64,000 nucleotides of DNA from Bacillota bacterium. Lineage in GTDB: Bacteria > Bacillota > Clostridia > TANB77 > CAG-465. The stretch covers positions 62,001 to 126,000 of the forward strand of contig JAEWRE010000083.1 of NCBI GenBank assembly GCA_023460235.1, given 5' to 3'. This document shows, one piece after another, positions 1-6,057 of this stretch (position 1 is its first letter; the number at the start of each line of letters is the position of its first letter). The notes beneath the pieces are model-generated. The model was given only the letters and a program-made list of their open reading frames with translations, had not been told where the DNA came from and made no database searches. A program made the translations under genes and the position numbers.

Positions 1-1414
1 GGTTATAGCAGTAGGTTTAATATTTATAAAAGATAATAGTGTACAAGCTGTTAGTGGTACTTTTAGAAGTTCAGACTATTTATATCAAAGTTTAACTACA
101 ACTAATGGTGATATATCTACATTAACAGTTCCAAATACAACGGAAGCAGGTCAATTTAACTTTGATATATCTTCAATGCCTTATAATCTTAGTAAATATA
201 AATATGTTCAGATTATATTACATTTAAAATCTGATGGTAGTTTTGATTATTATAGATTTATATTTTCAGAACAAAACACATCGCAATATTATAGATATGT
301 ATTTAGTAATCCAGGTAGTAGTTATTTTACTTATGGTTCTGCACTTTCGGTTAAAGTAACTAAAGTTAATAATAATTTAAATTTTACTTCGGATACTTGG
401 GGTGGTTCTTCTGCAAATTGGCTCTATATGACTATGAATGATGGACGTTATTGGTACTGGTCTAATTATGATATATCTATTACACAAAGTTATAGTTCTT
501 CAACTACTTATGGATATTATAAACCATTAATGCAAACCAATGTAAGATCACCTTTTGATATAAGTCCATTGCTAGGTGTAAGTGGTTCATATAATAGTGA
601 TTTTACTAAACATGAATTTGTTGGTTTTATAAACAATTATATTGATGGTTACTCTTTATATTATTCTACAAGTGAAAATTTTAGTAATCCTACACAATTA
701 GTATTAACCACAACAAGTGGTATAGCTCAAAGTAATGTTTTATCAACTACTACTAATGGGAGTTATTATTTTAAATTATATAATGCTAGTGGTGATGTTA
801 CTCAGTCAATGGTTTATGTTGTTGATAAATTAGGTAATGGTTTTTCAGACCAATTTACTATTGATTATAGCTCTTATAATGGTACTGTTTATATAACCCC
901 TAAACTTAATTATAATCAAAATACAAATACTATATTTGTTCGAGCTATAGAGGGCTTATCTGATATACAAGAACAACAATATGCTGATTTTGTACAAGTT
1001 CAAAATAATGTACAATTTCAAATTACAAGTTCAGCAGGTAAAAGATTTACACTTCATTTTCAAATTAGAAATCAAAGTGGAGAAGCTGTTCATGATACTA
1101 CTTATACCATTATAATAAATGCTGATGGTACAGTAGGGGGAATAGGTTCAAATGATAGTGATGTAGATGTAGGGGATTTTCCAGAATTTCCTAGCAGTAT
1201 AAACCCAATTGATTATATAGTTTGGCTATATGATGTTATAGTTTGGCTTTTAAATTTATTAATTAGTTTTATATTAGGTATTGTTAGTAAGATTACTTCA
1301 TTAGGGAATTTATTTAAATCTGCATTTGAAGTATTTCCTAGTCCAATTCCACAATTGATATTCGCAGGTATGATAGTTTCTATGATTGCAATTCTTTTTG
1401 GAGGTAAAAAATAA
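1..1414 (+). CDS. Secreted, C-terminally anchored phage surface/adsorption protein (pIII-like), 5' partial
   Basis: The frame is open from the left edge, so the gene starts outside the window. The first visible residues (VIAVGLIFIKDNSVQAVSG) look like the end of a signal peptide. About 350 Ser/Thr/Tyr/Asn-rich, probably beta-structured residues follow. After a DVDVGDFPEFP linker come two hydrophobic stretches, one starting at PIDYIVWLYDVIVWLLNLL and the other at the extreme C-terminus before GGKK. A large exported domain anchored by a C-terminal membrane segment, directly upstream of tiny membrane proteins, coat proteins and Zot, is the layout of the minor adsorption protein (gene III) of filamentous phages. 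Sequence similarity to any known pIII was not recognised; the role is inferred from context. It overlaps the next start codon (TAATG). Confidence 0.6.
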   Translation, partial: VIAVGLIFIKDNSVQAVSGTFRSSDYLYQSLTTTNGDISTLTVPNTTEAGQFNFDISSMPYNLSKYKYVQIILHLKSDGSFDYYRFIFSEQNTSQYYRYVFSNPGSSYFTYGSALSVKVTKVNNNLNFTSDTWGGSSANWLYMTMNDGRYWYWSNYDISITQSYSSSTTYGYYKPLMQTNVRSPFDISPLLGVSGSYNSDFTKHEFVGFINNYIDGYSLYYSTSENFSNPTQLVLTTTSGIAQSNVLSTTTNGSYYFKLYNASGDVTQSMVYVVDKLGNGFSDQFTIDYSSYNGTVYITPKLNYNQNTNTIFVRAIEGLSDIQEQQYADFVQVQNNVQFQITSSAGKRFTLHFQIRNQSGEAVHDTTYTIIINADGTVGGIGSNDSDVDVGDFPEFPSSINPIDYIVWLYDVIVWLLNLLISFILGIVSKITSLGNLFKSAFEVFPSPIPQLIFAGMIVSMIAILFGGKK

Positions 1415-1575
1415 TGTTTTATATTGAAAGTATATTTGTTTGGTTTAAAACTATATTTAACTTTTTTTTCAATATAAGGATTTATGATGTTGAGTTAGGT
1501 AAAATATTTATGTCTTTGATAATATTGTCAGCTCTATATCATTTTTATAAAGTATTAACAGGGAAGAGTGATTAA
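1414..1575 (+). CDS. Small phage membrane protein (53 aa)
   Basis: The start codon overlaps the stop of the preceding gene (TAATG), so translation is probably coupled. The product has an N-terminal hydrophobic segment (FVWFKTIFNFFF), a short polar stretch (NIRIYDVELGK) and a second hydrophobic segment (IFMSLIILSALYHFY), ending KVLTGKSD. Its size and place between the adsorption-type protein and the coat genes match minor virion or assembly proteins of filamentous phages (gene VI/VII/IX-like). This is inferred from order only; no family was recognised. Confidence 0.5.
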   Translation: MFYIESIFVWFKTIFNFFFNIRIYDVELGKIFMSLIILSALYHFYKVLTGKSD

Positions 1576-1576
1576 T

Positions 1577-1675
1577 ATGGAATATTTAATATTAGAAAAA
1601 ATCTTTGCAATTTTAATATTACAATTTATTTATATAATTTGTAGAGATATAAAATTTAATTTTTTTAGAAAGTAG
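1577..1675 (+). CDS. Very small phage membrane protein (32 aa)
   Basis: An ATG lies 1 nt after the previous stop, with GGAAGAG upstream inside the end of that gene. The product is one hydrophobic helix (FAILILQFIYIIC) followed by a basic tail (RDIKFNFFRK), a topology common for capsid-end proteins of filamentous phages. It is too short to assign by sequence. The support is tight packing in one operon and a reasonable ribosome binding site. Confidence 0.4.
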   Translation: MEYLILEKIFAILILQFIYIICRDIKFNFFRK

Positions 1676-1687
1676 GTGTTGTAATAT

Positions 1688-1837
1688 ATGTTAACAGATG
1701 CTTGGATACAACTTATTGGTTATCCTCCAATTGGATATGAATTTTTACCATATATATTTGGAAGTTTATTTTTGTTTCTTATTTGTAAATTTGTTGTTGA
1801 TACTTTAGTACATATATATACAATGTTTTTAAACTGA
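1688..1837 (+). CDS. Small phage membrane protein (49 aa)
   Basis: The gene starts 12 nt after the previous stop, with AGGTG upstream of the ATG, and ends in TGA. The product has a short N-terminus with a YPPIGYEFLP motif, then one long hydrophobic helix (YIFGSLFLFLICKFVVDTLV). It is part of the same compact run of small membrane proteins between the surface-protein gene and the coat-like genes. A minor virion protein is likely from context, but no family was recognised. Confidence 0.45.
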   Translation: MLTDAWIQLIGYPPIGYEFLPYIFGSLFLFLICKFVVDTLVHIYTMFLN

Positions 1838-1851
1838 ATTGAGGTGAGTTT

Positions 1852-2043
1852 ATGGAAAGTATAGTGTCAGATATAACGACAATTTTAGCTGCTTTACTCG
1901 GATGGTTTACAACTATCTTAGGCTTTATAGGTGACAATCCACTTATGGCTATAACTGTATTTTTACCTATTTCAATGCTTGTTGTTACTTATGTATTTAG
2001 TTTCTTTAGTAGTCATATTGGAAAAAAACATACTAAGGATTAA
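1852..2043 (+). CDS. Coat-like small membrane protein, paralogue of the next gene (63 aa)
   Basis: The SD GAGGTGAG lies just upstream of the ATG. The N-terminus is amphipathic (SIVSDITTILAALLGWFTTIL), followed by FIGDNPLMAITVFLP, a membrane helix and a charged tail (GKKHTKD). The central pattern G-W-F-x-x-I-L-x-F-x-x-(G)NPL recurs in the downstream gene, so the two are related. A short amphipathic stretch, one transmembrane helix and a basic C-terminus is the plan of inovirus major coat proteins. The weaker basic tail here suggests a second coat or a minor coat variant. Confidence 0.6.
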   Translation: MESIVSDITTILAALLGWFTTILGFIGDNPLMAITVFLPISMLVVTYVFSFFSSHIGKKHTKD

Positions 2044-2077
2044 ATAAATAATTATTATTGAAAGGGGGTGAAAATAT

Positions 2078-2287
2078 ATGGAAGGTGGTTTAACTATTGC
2101 AACTATAATAACAACTATAGGTTCTATTGTAACAGGTATTGTAGGATGGTTTGGTGATATATTAACATTTGTTGTTGGTAATCCGTTGTTATTATTTATT
2201 GTTTTATTACCTATTGCTTCTGGACTTGTTTATAGTGCAATTAAACTTGTAAAAAGAGGTGGTGGAAGAAGAAAAAGAGCCGCTTAA
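2078..2287 (+). CDS. Probable inovirus major coat protein (69 aa)
   Basis: It has the strongest ribosome binding site of the cluster (GAAAGGGGGTG), as expected for an abundant structural protein. The product has an amphipathic N-terminal half (IATIITTIGSIVTGIVGWFGDI), a hydrophobic helix after VVGNPL, and a strongly basic C-terminus (KLVKRGGGRRKRAA). In filamentous phages this basic end faces the ssDNA inside the virion. A terminator follows directly and then the Zot gene, the same order as gene VIII to gene I in filamentous phages. Assignment rests on architecture and context, not on a recognised family sequence. Confidence 0.7.
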   Translation: MEGGLTIATIITTIGSIVTGIVGWFGDILTFVVGNPLLLFIVLLPIASGLVYSAIKLVKRGGGRRKRAA

Positions 2288-2294
2288 GGTTTTT

Positions 2295-2321
2295 CCCTAC
2301 ATTAAAAGTAGGGTTTTTTAT
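2295..2321 (+). terminator. Terminator between coat and Zot genes
   Basis: A perfect 6-bp stem CCCTAC (2295-2300) / GTAGGG (2308-2313) with a 7-nt loop is followed by TTTTTTATTTTTT. It lies between the coat stop codon and the Zot start, so it can reduce read-through from highly expressed coat genes into the assembly ATPase. Confidence 0.85.
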
Positions 2322-2336
2322 TTTTTGGTGATATGT

Positions 2337-3092
2337 ATGAAAGAAAATTTAAGTAATGATTACAGAATAACTTGTTTTGTTGGTAGTCCTGGAAGTGGTA
2401 AAACTTCTGTAGCCCAATGGCTGGTATTAGACTGTTTAAAGAGAAATGAAAAAGTTTTCTCAAATGTTTCATTATATGGTGCGTATATGTTAGATTTCTC
2501 GGATTTAATGCACTATAATCTTAATAAAGAAAATGAAGATTGTACATTTATAATAGATGAGGCTGGTATAGAATTTAACAATAGAAATTGGGAGAAATTA
2601 AGTAAAGATATTATAACATTTTTTAAGTTACATAGGCATTTTAGAGTTAATGTTTATATATTTAGCCAAGGTGAAGATATAGATTTAACTTTCAGAAGAC
2701 TCAGTCAATTTTGGTATAAAGTTGTGAAAATTCCTTTTACATTTGGAAAAATTTCTGCTTTAGTTCCAGTTTATGTTAGTACTGAAATAATAAATGGTAA
2801 ATGGCAAATTATTTATGAACAAGAAAATAACTTTTTATTTTGGAAATATGTACCTATATTTAAAACATGGAAATATTTCAATAGTTTTGAAAGACCAGTG
2901 TTAAAAGATAAGCAATTTTTAAAGTGGTCTGTAGATATAAATAATTCTATTACTTTGAAATATAAATTCAAAATTTTTCTAAAAAAAATATATAATAATG
3001 TTTCAAATTTAATAAATAAAATCTTATTTAGGAAAAAAATAAGAGATAGAATTTTAAAAAATATTGAAGATTCAAAGTATTTTAATGATTAA
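2337..3092 (+). CDS. zot: Zot-like filamentous phage assembly ATPase (pI-like)
   Basis: The 251-residue protein has Walker A GSPGSGKT (residues 16-23) and Walker B TFIIDEAG (D74, E75), followed by HRHFRVNVYIFSQ, the layout of the zonular-occludens-toxin/gene I family. These P-loop ATPases sit in the inner membrane and drive extrusion of filamentous virions. The C-terminal third is basic and partly hydrophobic (KFKIFLKKIYNNVSNLINKILF), though no clear transmembrane helix stands out. The frame is open further upstream, but the ATG at 2337 is preferred: it lies after the terminator, has GGTGAT upstream, and gives the usual short N-terminus before the P-loop. Confidence 0.85.
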   Translation: MKENLSNDYRITCFVGSPGSGKTSVAQWLVLDCLKRNEKVFSNVSLYGAYMLDFSDLMHYNLNKENEDCTFIIDEAGIEFNNRNWEKLSKDIITFFKLHRHFRVNVYIFSQGEDIDLTFRRLSQFWYKVVKIPFTFGKISALVPVYVSTEIINGKWQIIYEQENNFLFWKYVPIFKTWKYFNSFERPVLKDKQFLKWSVDINNSITLKYKFKIFLKKIYNNVSNLINKILFRKKIRDRILKNIEDSKYFND

Positions 3093-3129
3093 AAAAGGTG
3101 GCTGTAATTTCTAATTACGGCCATCTTTT
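3093..3129. terminator. Bidirectional terminator between convergent phage genes
   Basis: The near-perfect inverted repeat AAAAGGTGGCTGTAATT / AATTACGGCCATCTTTT has a TCT loop and A/T runs on both sides. It overlaps the 3' end of the DUF2726 gene and can serve both the Zot gene (+) and the opposing gene (-). Confidence 0.8.
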
Positions 3130-3602
3130 AAAATATCTTGAATTTCTATAATCTTATCATTAATATTATTTGATTTTACTCTAATTAATTTGACATTACA
3201 ATCATCAAATATTTTATTTTTTTTATTATCATTATCTTTATTTTTCTTATAATTATGAGTATAGTCATCTAATTCAATAAAAAGTAGAGGAGTACTTTCA
3301 TTATTAGTTATTACAAAATCTATATGTTTTGATTTTATTTTATTGAAATTATTAAAATCTTTTGCTTTAAATATATCTGCTAGTCTTATTTTTACAAATA
3401 TATTATATTCATTTATATTAATATTTTCTTTCAAAGCTTTATAAAAATTCAATTCATGATTTGTTAGTATCTTTTCATTTAATTTTCCATTAAAGCTATA
3501 AATGTTATCGTTACTATTATTAGTATTCAATCTATCATAAATATAATTTTCAACTAATCTATATATTATATAAAGTACTATAATTATTATTAAATATTGC
3601 AT
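3111..3602 (-). CDS. Membrane-anchored DUF2726 (restriction-endonuclease-like) protein
   Basis: The 163-aa product has an N-terminal hydrophobic helix (YLIIIIVLYIIY). The core LTNHELNFYKAL...FVKIRLADIF...KHIDFVITNN...FIELDDYTHN...VKLIRVK has the order of conserved blocks I associate with DUF2726, a family with a PD-(D/E)XK-like fold. Candidate acidic residues are the D in HIDFV and the E in FIELDD. It is the only gene on this strand within the phage block and could be a cargo or accessory gene; its function is unknown. It is extremely AT-rich, with runs of Asn and Lys. Confidence 0.6.
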   Translation of the reverse strand: MQYLIIIIVLYIIYRLVENYIYDRLNTNNSNDNIYSFNGKLNEKILTNHELNFYKALKENININEYNIFVKIRLADIFKAKDFNNFNKIKSKHIDFVITNNESTPLLFIELDDYTHNYKKNKDNDNKKNKIFDDCNVKLIRVKSNNINDKIIEIQDILKDGRN

Positions 3603-3723
3603 TAAATCACCTTTATTAATTATATATTAAAGTTAAAAAATATGCAAATATTTGTAATAAAAACATACAAATATATTTTATATTTAGTTGTACTAATATC
3701 AGCACGAACAGCAGTGAGAGCGA

Positions 3724-3770
3724 TTTTCCACACCATTTATAGTTAATATTAATTAACGTGGTGTGGTAAA
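3724..3770. other. Stem-loop, candidate phage origin or packaging signal
   Basis: This long inverted repeat sits in a noncoding stretch of unusually high local GC. The outer stem is CCACACCA (3728-3735) / TGGTGTGG (3759-3766), extended by three A-T pairs. The inner stem is GTTAAT (3742-3747) / ATTAAC (3752-3757) with loop ATTA. There is no T-run, so it is not a typical terminator. Inovirus intergenic regions carry such hairpins as replication origin and packaging signal; that role is inferred from position. Confidence 0.5.
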
Positions 3771-3775
3771 CTCGT

Positions 3776-3803
3776 GTTGCGTAAAATAATATATATGTTG
3801 ACA
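3776..3803. other. dif-like sequence A (candidate Xer attachment site)
   Basis: The left arm GTTGCGTAAAA, 6-bp centre TAATAT and right arm ATATGTTGACA align ungapped with the E. coli dif sequence as I recall it at 16 of 28 positions. They match site B (4374-4401) at 20 of 28, including a run TTGCG(T/C)AAAATAATA with one mismatch. The right arm overlaps the -35 box of the next gene. Support is by eye only. Confidence 0.35.
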
Positions 3804-3826
3804 TAATAATAAATATATGTTATAAT
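3798..3826 (+). promoter_or_regulatory. Consensus sigma-A promoter
   Basis: TTGACA (3798-3803), a 17-bp spacer and TATAAT (3821-3826) form a perfect consensus promoter reading into the gene at 3857. Its -35 box overlaps the right arm of dif-like sequence A. Confidence 0.85.
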
Positions 3827-3856
3827 GTTTACATAATATATGTGAAAGGAGTAAAA

Positions 3857-4258
3857 ATGGAGTATACAGAAAGAGATATTATCTATATTTTAAACTCCCT
3901 TAATATTGCACTTCATTTTATAGAATGGCATGATAGAGAAGAAAAAAGTATATTAAAACGTTTCTTTAATTTTAATAATTATGCAGAAGATTATAATAAT
4001 ATTAGAAGTTTACAACATAGAATAGGTTTATATTATAATAGAGTAATTTACAATATAGAAGATGAAATTTATTTTAAAGGTCAAAGAGATTATTTATTAT
4101 CAAGTGAAAAAGATTTTGATATACTTAAAGATAAATCTAGATATTTAAATCAAATTAATAAAATAATTAATATTAATGAAAATGATAAATTTAATTATTT
4201 TATAAATAAATTTAGATTTTTGAAAAATAATGTTGACAAAAATAAAAAAGTAGTGTAA
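3857..4258 (+). CDS. Hypothetical protein at the prophage end (133 aa)
   Basis: The ATG at 3857 is chosen because AAAGGAG (3845-3851) sits at correct spacing; a GTG 15 nt upstream lies within that ribosome binding site. The product is highly charged and Asn/Lys/Tyr-rich, predicted mostly alpha-helical (MEYTERDIIYILNSLNIALHF), with no signal peptide or membrane segment. I recognise no family. A perfect promoter just upstream suggests expression from the integrated state. Flanked by the two dif-like sequences, it could be the last gene of the prophage or cargo of a small separate element. Confidence 0.55.
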   Translation: MEYTERDIIYILNSLNIALHFIEWHDREEKSILKRFFNFNNYAEDYNNIRSLQHRIGLYYNRVIYNIEDEIYFKGQRDYLLSSEKDFDILKDKSRYLNQINKIININENDKFNYFINKFRFLKNNVDKNKKVV

Positions 4259-4655
4259 TATGTAATTGTATAAATTCAATAAGTTTATATGGATTATTTT
4301 TAATTGTTATAATAAAAATATTATTTATATGTAAGAGTAGGCTTTAAAATAGCTTTATATTTATTTTGACATCATTGCGCAAAATAATAATTTTGTGAAA
4401 ATAAGGTGAGGAATTATTGACTTAATATTTATATTATGATACTATATTATATATGATGAACTACATTAGATATTTATATACTTTCCAAATAAACTTTTAT
4501 TATTATATCATGTAATTTCAAGTTTCACAAATATAAATATGCTTATTTCCTATATTTTAAATTTAAGCTTTTTTACAGATACTAAGTTATACTACCCAGT
4601 AAATAAAAATGCCTTAAAATCGAAATATGGACGTCGTTTTCTGGAGGTTTTTTAT
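4259..4655. other. 397-bp noncoding stretch at the prophage/chromosome junction
   Basis: No credible gene was seen. It is very AT-rich apart from the dif-like sequence B at 4374-4401. Weak promoter-like sequences such as TTGACTTAATATTTATATTA (from about 4418) could serve the recombinase gene downstream, but none is clearly best. Confidence 0.5.
4374..4401. other. dif-like sequence B upstream of the xer gene
   Basis: The arms ATTGCGCAAAA (4374-4384) and TTTTGTGAAAA (4391-4401) flank a 6-bp centre TAATAA. The arms are imperfect inverted repeats of each other (8 of 11), as expected for a tyrosine recombinase core site, and the site matches E. coli dif (from memory) at 18 of 28 positions, mostly in the arms. 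It is noncoding, GC-richer than its surroundings, and about 255 bp upstream of a Xer recombinase gene. Confidence 0.45.
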
Positions 4656-5621
4656 ATGTATGACGATATACCATTAATTGTAAATGAATTCATAGATTAT
4701 ATGATAGGAATCAAAAATAGATCGAAAAATACAGTAAAAGAATACTATTATGATCTTAGAGATTCCTTAAAATTTTTATCAATAATTATTAATGATAAAA
4801 TTTCATTTAAAAATATAAATGATGAAATTATATCAAATAAAAATATTAAGGATTTAGATTTGGATTTTATAAAAAAAATTAAACTTGAAGATTTGTATTC
4901 ATATTTAAATTATTTATCAGTTAGTCGTTCAGACAAACCTACAACACGTGCTAGAAAAGTTGCAACTTTAAAATCTTTTTTTAATTATTTAGCTCATAAG
5001 AAAAAAGTTTTAGATAAAAATCCTGCAGTTGAACTTGAAACTCCAAAATTACCTAAAAGATTACCTAAATATTTAAGCCTTGATGAAAGTATAGCACTCC
5101 TCCACTCTATCGATGGAAAATTTGAAAAAAGAGATTTTTGTATAATAACTTTATTTTTAAATTGTGGTTTAAGACTTTCTGAGCTTATAAATATAAATAT
5201 GCATGATATACGTGACAATGTATTAAATGTAATCGGTAAAGGCAATAAAGAACGTTCTGTATACTTAAATAACGCATGTCAAAAGGCTGTTTCAGAGTAT
5301 ATTGCAGTACGCCCAAAAGATAACTTAAAAGATCGTGATGCTCTATTTATAAGTGAACGTGGTACTAGAATAAGTAGAAGAACTGTTGAAATGCTTGTAA
5401 AGAAATATATAACAACAGCAGGGCTTGATCCAAAGAAATATTCGCCACATAAATTAAGGCACACGGCTGCTACCCTAATGCATAAATATGGTGGAGTTGA
5501 TATAAGGTCATTACAACAAATACTTGGTCATGAAAGCATATCTACTACAGAGATATATACTCATATTGATAGTGAACAAGTAAAATCAGCTCTTGAAAGT
5601 AATCCATTAAATAATCTATAA
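4656..5621 (+). CDS. xerD: Xer-family tyrosine recombinase
   Basis: The 321-aa protein has an N-terminal SAM-like core-binding domain (about residues 5-120, NRSKNTVKEYYYDL) and a C-terminal catalytic domain. All active-site residues are visible: R173 (GLRLSEL), K195 (GKGNKER), H265 and R268 (SPHKLRHT), H292 (LGHESI) and Y301 (EIYTHI). ATG 4656 has GGAGG at good spacing; the frame stays open 39 codons upstream but without a ribosome binding site. XerC/XerD enzymes resolve chromosome dimers at dif and are hijacked by many filamentous phages. Whether this is the housekeeping enzyme or a dedicated one (XerS/XerH-like, encoded next to its site) cannot be settled here. The xerD symbol is approximate. 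Confidence 0.85.
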   Translation: MYDDIPLIVNEFIDYMIGIKNRSKNTVKEYYYDLRDSLKFLSIIINDKISFKNINDEIISNKNIKDLDLDFIKKIKLEDLYSYLNYLSVSRSDKPTTRARKVATLKSFFNYLAHKKKVLDKNPAVELETPKLPKRLPKYLSLDESIALLHSIDGKFEKRDFCIITLFLNCGLRLSELININMHDIRDNVLNVIGKGNKERSVYLNNACQKAVSEYIAVRPKDNLKDRDALFISERGTRISRRTVEMLVKKYITTAGLDPKKYSPHKLRHTAATLMHKYGGVDIRSLQQILGHESISTTEIYTHIDSEQVKSALESNPLNNL

Positions 5622-5630
5622 TAAAGACAT

Positions 5631-5654
5631 AAACTCCCCATAGGGGAGTTTTCT
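5631..5654. terminator. Bidirectional terminator after xer and the LysM gene
   Basis: AAACTCCCC (5631-5639) and GGGGAGTTT (5643-5651) form a 9-bp stem with a 3-nt loop, followed by T-rich sequence on both strands. It lies between two convergent genes. Confidence 0.9.
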
Positions 5655-5956
5655 TAATATATTGGCAATTTTATAACTTGGCCAGAATAAATATCACTTT
5701 CTGTTAAATTATTTATATTTTTTATCTCAATAATTAAATTTTGTCTATTCAAATTTTGAGTAGTATTATCATTACATATTTTTCCTGCTATATTCCAAAG
5801 TGTATCACTTTCTTGAACTTGGTATTCAGTAGTTGCAACTTCTTGCTTGCCATCTACAAATTGTGTAAATACACCAAATATTCCAAATATGAATAGTATT
5901 GCTATTATATTATTTAATCTAATTTTCTTTTGTATCTTTTTATTAGTCTTTTTCAT
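5654..5956 (-). CDS. yneA: SOS-regulated LysM protein, YneA-like cell division suppressor
   Basis: The 100-aa product has a basic N-terminus, one membrane helix (IIAILFIFGIFGVFTQFV) and a C-terminal LysM domain (YQVQESDTLWNIAGKI ... IYSGQVIKLPIY). This is the layout of YneA, the SOS-induced division inhibitor of Bacillus, which acts at the outer face of the membrane. ATG 5956 is chosen over one 9 nt upstream because GAGGTGG lies at good spacing. Two LexA-type palindromes in its promoter region support SOS control. lexA itself is not next to it here. The function is inferred from architecture plus operators. Confidence 0.7.
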   Translation of the reverse strand: MKKTNKKIQKKIRLNNIIAILFIFGIFGVFTQFVDGKQEVATTEYQVQESDTLWNIAGKICNDNTTQNLNRQNLIIEIKNINNLTESDIYSGQVIKLPIY

Positions 5957-5969
5957 ATAAACCACCTCT

Positions 5970-6021
5970 GAACATATGTTCTTTATGATTTAATTATAAT
6001 ACATAAACAAACGTTTGTCAA
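5970..6021 (-). promoter_or_regulatory. SOS promoter with two LexA-type operators
   Basis: On the minus strand, TTGACA (6016-6021), a 17-bp spacer and TATAAT (5993-5998) form a perfect promoter. GAACATATGTTC (5970-5981) matches the Gram-positive LexA box core GAAC-N4-GTTC just downstream of the transcription start. A second palindrome ACAAACGTTTGT (6007-6018) overlaps the -35 box. Confidence 0.8.
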
Positions 6022-6057
6022 TAGAAAAAAGATAAAAAAAGAAAAAATGTTCTTTTT

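Noticed and set aside
3616..3804. A 62-codon minus-strand frame across the stem-loop region
   Set aside because: It covers the inverted repeat and promoter, has no ribosome binding site and an implausible composition; better explained as noncoding control DNA.
3824..3838. GTTTACATAATATAT resembling the XerD half of the Bacillus dif site
   Set aside because: It is only a half-site in AT-rich DNA and overlaps the -10 region; no partner arm is visible.
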